DNA of 64,000 nt from Mixophyes australis (taxonomy: Eukaryota; Chordata; Amphibia; Anura; Limnodynastidae), in assembly GCA_036250195.1 (NCBI GenBank), contig JAVHZZ010000003.1, positions 296,327,565 to 296,391,564 on the forward strand, written 5' to 3'. Position 1 is the first letter of the stretch. The number at the start of each line of letters is the position of its first letter. A program made the translations under genes and the position numbers. Below, one piece after another: positions 59,200 through 64,000 of the stretch. The notes under the pieces are model-generated. The model did no database searches and had not been told where the DNA came from. It was given only the letters and a program-made list of their open reading frames with translations.

Positions 59200-59649
59200 G
59201 ACATTTAAAATAAAAACAAAAACTGCACTGAGCAGCCTCATGGGTGTGTTGAAAAAACTGCTAAGCTGCTAATTATTTTTAAAAGGTTGACAGTTAAATC
59301 CAACTTATTGATAACTTAATAACTTGAAGATTTAAACAGGGGCAATGCCTGTACTTCAGCTATTAGTTTATAAATCGAAGAGCTGATAGCATTGCTGGGC
59401 ACTGGATTTATCTCTTCAGAGAGATAAATCAATTGGCTTACATTGGTTTCTCATAGGTAGAAGATGTTTTTAAAAGTCTGGGGTCAGATAAGGAGACTGG
59501 CTTTTGCAAGCACAATCTCTTTGAAAATATGCTCTATGAAGCAGAATTCCACTTAATTATAGAGACTCATCTTTAAAAAAATTAATACCAGCATGGCCGT
59601 AACTACCGGAGTAATAGCTGCTATAGAACTTGGCAGTTGAGTAAGCCAG
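59200..59649. other. Unassigned DNA
   Basis: No gene or repeat is recognised between the tandem repeat and the Gypsy LTR. Confidence 0.5.
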
Positions 59650-60413
59650 TGTCACGTTACCAGAGAGACTTCAACTGGATCCTGATAGTTCAGCCGAGAT
59701 TGACGTTACTTCAGCGAGGGGCGCGGAGTCTAACAAGTGAAAGGTGTTCACCAGAGATTCCCGCAAGGGAATATGGGCTTTTGCGGCTTCCACTTGCAGG
59801 TCGCGGTCCCCTGGAGAAGTTCTCAGCGAACACAACAGACGGAGCGTAGAATCAGGTAGAAGTAGTGCTGTCACTTGATAGCGGTGTTTAGCCGGGAAGT
59901 TTGGCAGCGTTGTCACTCGAGAGAGGAAATATAGCTGGGAAGTTCAGCGAAGTAGTCACTAGGGAGCTGGTTAGCAGGAAAAGATAGTGTCGCCACTTGG
60001 AAGTGCTTTACCGGAATGCTAGCAGCGTAGTCACCTGGAGGTGAGTTCCCCGGAGAGACGTAGCTTGGAAGCTTGAGGGAATAGCAAAAACACAGGAGCT
60101 GTTTCCAATCTTAAAGTCAGGGACTGACTGAAAGAACCAGCATTGAGTTCTGGTCAGAGGAAGTAGATATAGTGCAGTTCCAATTGGACAGCCAATAGAG
60201 GGCAGTGAGAACACATAAAACAGTTAGACGGTTCTGCGCATGCGCAGAACCACTGAGCGCTGAACGGAAGAAGGGGAGAGACAGCGCTGGAGAGCTGCAG
60301 CAGCGTGGACCAGGTAAGTGAAAGAAATAGCGGGTCTTGGTGGGGATGGCCTCTGTAGTTAGTGGGTACACCCGCCGGCTCCCGGGGAGGCAGCGGGAGT
60401 CCGGCGTGTGACA
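59650..60413 (-). repeat. 3' LTR of the Sushi-type chromovirus
   Basis: On the minus strand it starts TGTCACACGCCGG at 60413 and ends CGTGACA at 59650, giving 764 bp with TGTCA/TGACA termini. It contains a perfect palindrome with the NRF-1-type core TGCGCATGCGCA near 60235 and an inverted CCAAT near 60192. Imperfect repeats built on AGCGTAGTCACT-like text lie at 59880-60080. Confidence 0.8.
60230..60251. promoter_or_regulatory. NRF-1-type palindrome in the LTR
   Basis: A 22-bp perfect palindrome whose central 12 bases, TGCGCATGCGCA, match the known NRF-1 consensus (YGCGCAYGCGCR). It lies about 170 bp into U3, as expected for a promoter element. Confidence 0.6.
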
Positions 60414-63400
60414 GTACCTCCCCCTTTAGAGGTGGGCACCGAACACCTGGGACCTGGTTTCTTTGGAAATTTGGAATGAAATTTTTTCAGCAGAAGAGGA
60501 GCACGGATGTCTGCAGCCCGTACCCAGGAGCGCTCTTCGGGACCGTACCCCTTCCAATCCACTAAATACTTGATTGTTCCTCTAGAATTTTTGGAATCCA
60601 GAATATGGCTGATCTCGAATTCATCAGTTTGTTGGAGAGAAAGGGGAGTGGTAGATGTGACAGGAACCGAGAACCGATTAATGATGAGTGGTCTCAATAA
60701 GGAAATATGAAAGGCATTGGCAATACGTAGAGTGGGTGGTAGCCGTAACTTAAAACACACGGGACTGATTACTTGAATGATCCTATAAGGACCAATGTAG
60801 CGAGGAGCAAGTTTCATGCAGGGCACTTTAAGACGGATGTTCTTTGTAGATAACCACACCTTGTCGCCAACCTTCAAAAGAGGAATAGCTCTGCGTTTTT
60901 TATCTGCTGCCAGCTTGTAGCGAGTAGAGGATTTCTGAAGGGCCTTTCGAACTCGAGACCAGATGGATAGAAAGTCCTGTCGAAGAGTGTTAACTGCTGG
61001 AACTTGGGTGGGAGGGAGGGCTGAAAATTCTGGCATACGAGGATGGCCTCCAAATACCACGGAGAACGGAGTGGTTGATGTGGATTCGTGAAAGGAATTG
61101 TTATGAACAAATTCTGCCCAGGGTAGCAAATCCACCCAGTTACTCTGGTTGGCTGAAGAAAATATCCTGAGAAACGTCTCCAGATCCTGATTGACCCTTT
61201 CTGTCTGGCCGTTGGTCTGGGGATGATATGCGGAGGAGAATTTCAGACGGATACCCAGAAGATGACAAAGGGACCTCCAGAATTTTGAGACAAATTGTAC
61301 CCCACGATCCGAGACAATTTCAGCGGGGCAGCCATGTAGTCGGAAGATTTCCTTAATGAAATGTTGAGCTAGACATGCTGAGGATGGAAGGCCGATGAGT
61401 GGAACGAAGTGTGCCATTTTCGAGAAACGGTCCACAATAACCCAGATGGTATTAAATTTATTAGCTGGAGGTAGGTCAGTGATGAAATCCATGCTAAGAT
61501 GGGTCCATGGCTTGGTAGGTAGTGGAAGAGGTTGAAGTAACCCTTGTGGAACCTGGCGAGGAATTTTGTTTTGGGCACAGGTAGGGCAGGCAGCCACGAA
61601 ATCTTTAACTTCGGAGTGGAATTTGGGCCACCAGTACTGTCGAGAGAGTAGTTCGGATGTTTTACGGGAGCCAAGATGACCTGTAAATCGCGAAGAATGA
61701 CACCAGTGAAGAAGGCTCTTCCGTAGATGAGGAGGAACAAATGTTTTTCCCTGGGGGGGAATGGGGTTTGAGGAAGTTGAGAATAATTTAATGCATTTGG
61801 AGTCCAGGATGGGACGTTCCAGCAAGGTGTCTGATCCCAAATTTTCTGGGAAAGCCCGGGATAATGCATCCGCTTCCTTATTTTTGATACCGGGTTTGAA
61901 GGTGACCCGCAGATCAAAGCGGGTAAAGAAGAGGGACCAGCGGGCTTGACGTGGATTCAGGCATTGGGCTGACTGGAGATAGAGTAGATTCTTATGATCC
62001 GTGAAGATCGTAACCGGGTGACGAGCCCCCTCTAGAAGATAACACCACTCAGTTAGAGCCAACTTCATGGCCAGGAGTTCTTTATCCCCAATGGCGTAAT
62101 TACTCTCTGCTGGCAGGAACTTGCGGGAGAAGAAAGCGCAGGGATGGAACTTGCCTTGAATACTTTTTTGCGAAAGAACTGCTCCTACACCGGTGGAAGA
62201 TGCATCCACCTCTAGGAAAAAAGGAAGAGAGACATCGGGTTGCTGGAGGATAGGTGCCGATGAAAAGGCTCTTTTGAGAAATTGGAACGCTTCCAATGCT
62301 TCTGCGGTCCAATTTTGCGGGTTTGCCCCTTTTCGGGTGAGAGCTGTCAGAGGTGCCACCACAGATGAGTAACCAGCAATAAAGCGCCTGTAATAATTGG
62401 AGAAACCCAAAAAACGTTGAATGGATTTGAGTGTAGTTGGTTGGGGCCAGTTGATTATAGCATGAACTTTTCCCGGGTCCATTTGTAGACCGGATCCAGA
62501 AACCAAATAGCCCAGGAAAGGCAACTTAGGGACCTCAAATATGCATTTCTCCAATTTGCAGAACAAATGGTTGGTACGTAATCTGGAAAGAACTTCAGCC
62601 ACATGTAAACGATGATTGGGAAGGTCTTTGGAGAAAATTAAGATGTCATCCAGATATACTACTACATTGGAATATAGCAGATCGCGAAAGATTTCATTCA
62701 CAAACCCCTGGAAAACGGCTGGGGCGTTACATAAGCCAAACGGCATCACTAGATATTCGTAATGGCCGTCCCGTGTATTAAAAGCCGTCTTCCACTCATC
62801 CCCAGAGCGAATCCGGATCAGGTTGTAAGCTCCGCGTAGATCGAGTTTAGTGAAGATTCTCGCACCTTTAATGCGATCGAAGAGTTCGGTGATTAATGGA
62901 ATGGGATAGCGGTTTTTAATAGTGATGGAGTTCAGGCCTCTGTAGTCGATACACGGACGGAGAGCTCCATCTTTTTTTTTCACAAAGAAAAACCCGGCCC
63001 CGGCGGGTGAGGAGGAAGGTCTGATGAAACCACGTTGCAGATTTTCCTTGATGTAGAGTGTAGTAGCCTCTGTCTCGGGCAGTGAGAGCGGATAGACTCG
63101 ACCTCGTGGAGGAGTTTTCCCCGGAATGAGATCGATGGGGCAATCCCAAGCTCGATGGGGTGGTAGACGCTCAGAGGAGGCTTTAGAGAAGACATCCGAA
63201 AAGGAAGAATACTGGTGCGGTAACATAACTGTGGTGGGTTCTGAAGGAATCTGTGTGAAGCCGAGAGGTTTGACTGGTGTTAGGCATTGGCGAGAGCAGG
63301 CAGGGCCCCACGCAATGATTTGTGATGAAGGCCAATCCAGATGGGGTGAATGTAGATGAAGCCATGGTAGACCTAGAATGATTGGGCTGATGGTTAGTGG

Positions 63401-63799
63401 GAGAACGAGAAAGGAAATCTTTTCCCAGTGGAGAGCCCCAACTTGCATGGAGATGGGTTTTGTTCGTTTAAGAATACTACCATTAGGGAGACGGGAACCG
63501 TCAATGCGCGTAGTAGCCAAGGGCTTTTTCAGCGGAACAGTGGGCAGCGCTAGTCTAGTAACCAGAGATTGTGACATAAAGTTCCCGGCTGCTCCAGAAT
63601 CCAACAAGGCCTTGGACGACTGGGGCCCTGAAAGCAAATGTAAGGTGACAGGGAAAGAACATGTTAGATCTGGAAAAGAAGTCGGAGAGGAAGTAAGAGT
63701 CCCTAGACTGACCTCTCCAGTGCAGGCTAGGGTTTGTCGTTTCCCGAACGCCGGGTACATGAAGCCAGGAGGTGACCAGGATCTCCACAATATAGGCAT
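60359..63799 (-). CDS. pol: Chromovirus pol polyprotein
   Basis: A 1146-codon open frame; the true protein starts by -1 frameshift from gag at 63745, so the first 18 or so codons are probably unused. Protease: [13 protein letters not shown] near residue 67. Reverse transcriptase: [20 protein letters not shown] and YLDDILIFS near 380. RNase [20 protein letters not shown] near 528. Integrase: zinc finger near 700-745, then DDE residues in [17 protein letters not shown] and NGQTERVNQ (about 770, 829, 866). Chromodomain: FEISHILDS and [15 protein letters not shown] at about 1060-1113, which in chromoviruses can target integration. The frame runs past the polypurine tract and stops 18 codons inside the LTR. 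All catalytic residues seen are present. Confidence 0.95.
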   Translation of the reverse strand: MPILWRSWSPPGFMYPAFGKRQTLACTGEVSLGTLTSSPTSFPDLTCSFPVTLHLLSGPQSSKALLDSGAAGNFMSQSLVTRLALPTVPLKKPLATTRIDGSRLPNGSILKRTKPISMQVGALHWEKISFLVLPLTISPIILGLPWLHLHSPHLDWPSSQIIAWGPACSRQCLTPVKPLGFTQIPSEPTTVMLPHQYSSFSDVFSKASSERLPPHRAWDCPIDLIPGKTPPRGRVYPLSLPETEATTLYIKENLQRGFIRPSSSPAGAGFFFVKKKDGALRPCIDYRGLNSITIKNRYPIPLITELFDRIKGARIFTKLDLRGAYNLIRIRSGDEWKTAFNTRDGHYEYLVMPFGLCNAPAVFQGFVNEIFRDLLYSNVVVYLDDILIFSKDLPNHRLHVAEVLSRLRTNHLFCKLEKCIFEVPKLPFLGYLVSGSGLQMDPGKVHAIINWPQPTTLKSIQRFLGFSNYYRRFIAGYSSVVAPLTALTRKGANPQNWTAEALEAFQFLKRAFSSAPILQQPDVSLPFFLEVDASSTGVGAVLSQKSIQGKFHPCAFFSRKFLPAESNYAIGDKELLAMKLALTEWCYLLEGARHPVTIFTDHKNLLYLQSAQCLNPRQARWSLFFTRFDLRVTFKPGIKNKEADALSRAFPENLGSDTLLERPILDSKCIKLFSTSSNPIPPQGKTFVPPHLRKSLLHWCHSSRFTGHLGSRKTSELLSRQYWWPKFHSEVKDFVAACPTCAQNKIPRQVPQGLLQPLPLPTKPWTHLSMDFITDLPPANKFNTIWVIVDRFSKMAHFVPLIGLPSSACLAQHFIKEIFRLHGCPAEIVSDRGVQFVSKFWRSLCHLLGIRLKFSSAYHPQTNGQTERVNQDLETFLRIFSSANQSNWVDLLPWAEFVHNNSFHESTSTTPFSVVFGGHPRMPEFSALPPTQVPAVNTLRQDFLSIWSRVRKALQKSSTRYKLAADKKRRAIPLLKVGDKVWLSTKNIRLKVPCMKLAPRYIGPYRIIQVISPVCFKLRLPPTLRIANAFHISLLRPLIINRFSVPVTSTTPLSLQQTDEFEISHILDSKNSRGTIKYLVDWKGYGPEERSWVRAADIRAPLLLKKFHSKFPKKPGPRCSVPTSKGGGTVTRRTPAASPGAGGCTH
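60414..60428 (-). promoter_or_regulatory. Polypurine tract
   Basis: AAAGGGGGAGG lies just before the LTR on the minus strand. It is also translated near the end of pol. Confidence 0.8.
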
Positions 63800-64000
63800 A
63801 GTTTATTCTTCATTCTTCTCTCTCTTTCATCCGGAGATAAACGGGAGCGTCCCAGTTGCATAGGCTCATCCGTAGATGTGGGTGGTTGAAAACGAGGAGC
63901 TAGACGAAAGGTAGACCGTGTAGGAAGATCTTTCTCGGACGATCTTTCCCGAAGCCGAAGATCTACCCGGTTGCAGAGAGAAATTAGGGCATCTAAGGTG
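63727..64000 (-). CDS. gag: Chromovirus gag, C-terminal part
   Basis: The last 90 or so codons of gag on the minus strand, entering from the window edge. They include [37 protein letters not shown] and a CCHC knuckle [14 protein letters not shown]. Gag ends at TAG 63729-63727 and overlaps pol in the -1 frame. The wording matches Sushi-type Gag, the family from which mammalian PEG10 and RTL genes were domesticated. Confidence 0.9.
   Translation of the reverse strand, partial: TLDALISLCNRVDLRLRERSSEKDLPTRSTFRLAPRFQPPTSTDEPMQLGRSRLSPDERERRMKNKLCLYCGDPGHLLASCTRRSGNDKP
63739..63745 (-). promoter_or_regulatory. -1 frameshift heptamer GGGAAAC
   Basis: G GGA AAC in the gag frame, 9 bases before the gag stop. 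A 6-base spacer and then a 6-bp stem CCCTAG/CTAGGG follow. The same heptamer is known from PEG10, a domesticated Sushi-type gene. Confidence 0.85.

Larger units (their letters stand above)
59650..64000 (-). mobile_element. Sushi-type Ty3/Gypsy chromovirus, 3' two-thirds
   Basis: Minus-strand element running off the right edge of the window: end of gag, complete pol with chromodomain, polypurine tract and 3' LTR. Gag and pol are joined by a -1 frameshift site. No stop or frameshift breaks pol, so it is a recent and possibly active copy. The 5' LTR and most of gag are outside the window. Confidence 0.92.

Noticed and set aside
1..64000. Bacterial-type features (operons, ribosome-binding sites, CRISPR, tRNA clusters)
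   Set aside because: Sequence composition, SINEs, LINEs and introns in element genes show vertebrate nuclear DNA; none of these features is present.

Overview
This is vertebrate nuclear DNA made almost entirely of transposable elements, most likely from an amphibian (frog-like). The element mix points there: Tx1/L1-type and L2-type LINEs, a tRNA-headed V-SINE-like element, Ty3/Gypsy elements including Sushi-type chromoviruses, a Penelope-like element with a GIY-YIG domain, and hAT, Harbinger and ISL2EU-like DNA transposons. The species call is inference. I found no intact host gene, no structural RNA gene and no CRISPR array. Every long open frame is a transposon frame or a shadow of one. The one host-derived coding piece is a fragment of a fibrinogen-related (ficolin-like) domain carried inside a foldback element at 3310-4571.

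Layout. 296-5706: a 5'-truncated L1 on the minus strand with a target-site duplication, interrupted by a 794-bp DNA transposon (433-1226) and by the foldback element. 7.9-11.2 kb: decayed L1 pieces on both strands, a putative solo LTR (8777-9582) and a 188-bp palindromic MITE (10621-10808). 11230-19906: a complete young Ty3/Gypsy element with nearly identical 1.77-kb LTRs, a tRNA-Ser primer site, gag, a textbook -1 frameshift site and an intact 1591-codon pol frame that runs 201 codons into the 3' LTR. It sits in an L1 3' UTR. 20.6-28.4 kb: a dispersed repeat, a V-SINE, a 66-bp minisatellite and two head-to-head hAT relics, one split by an L2 LINE. 28.4-37.1 kb: mostly unassigned AT-rich DNA with an L1 ORF1 scrap, an internally deleted Gypsy copy, two dispersed repeats and an L1 3' end. 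37.1-41.6 kb: a broken Sushi-type Gypsy. 41.6-51.2 kb: LTR remnants, a Harbinger exon and several palindromic MITEs. 51.2-57.8 kb: a Penelope-like element with long direct terminal repeats carrying hammerhead-ribozyme-like motifs; its right repeat holds a second foldback element. 58.2-59.2 kb: a dispersed repeat and a ~155-170-bp tandem repeat. 59650-64000: the 3' two-thirds of an apparently intact Sushi-type chromovirus on the minus strand, running off the window.

How it works together: no host pathway can be reconstructed. The interacting parts are within elements: gag and pol joined by -1 frameshifting in two Gypsy families, reverse transcriptase with GIY-YIG endonuclease in the Penelope element, and non-autonomous palindromes that depend on enzymes encoded elsewhere. 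The nesting gives relative ages. The L1 copies, the Penelope element and the hAT relic are older than the foldbacks, the L2, the MITEs and the Gypsy element inserted in them.
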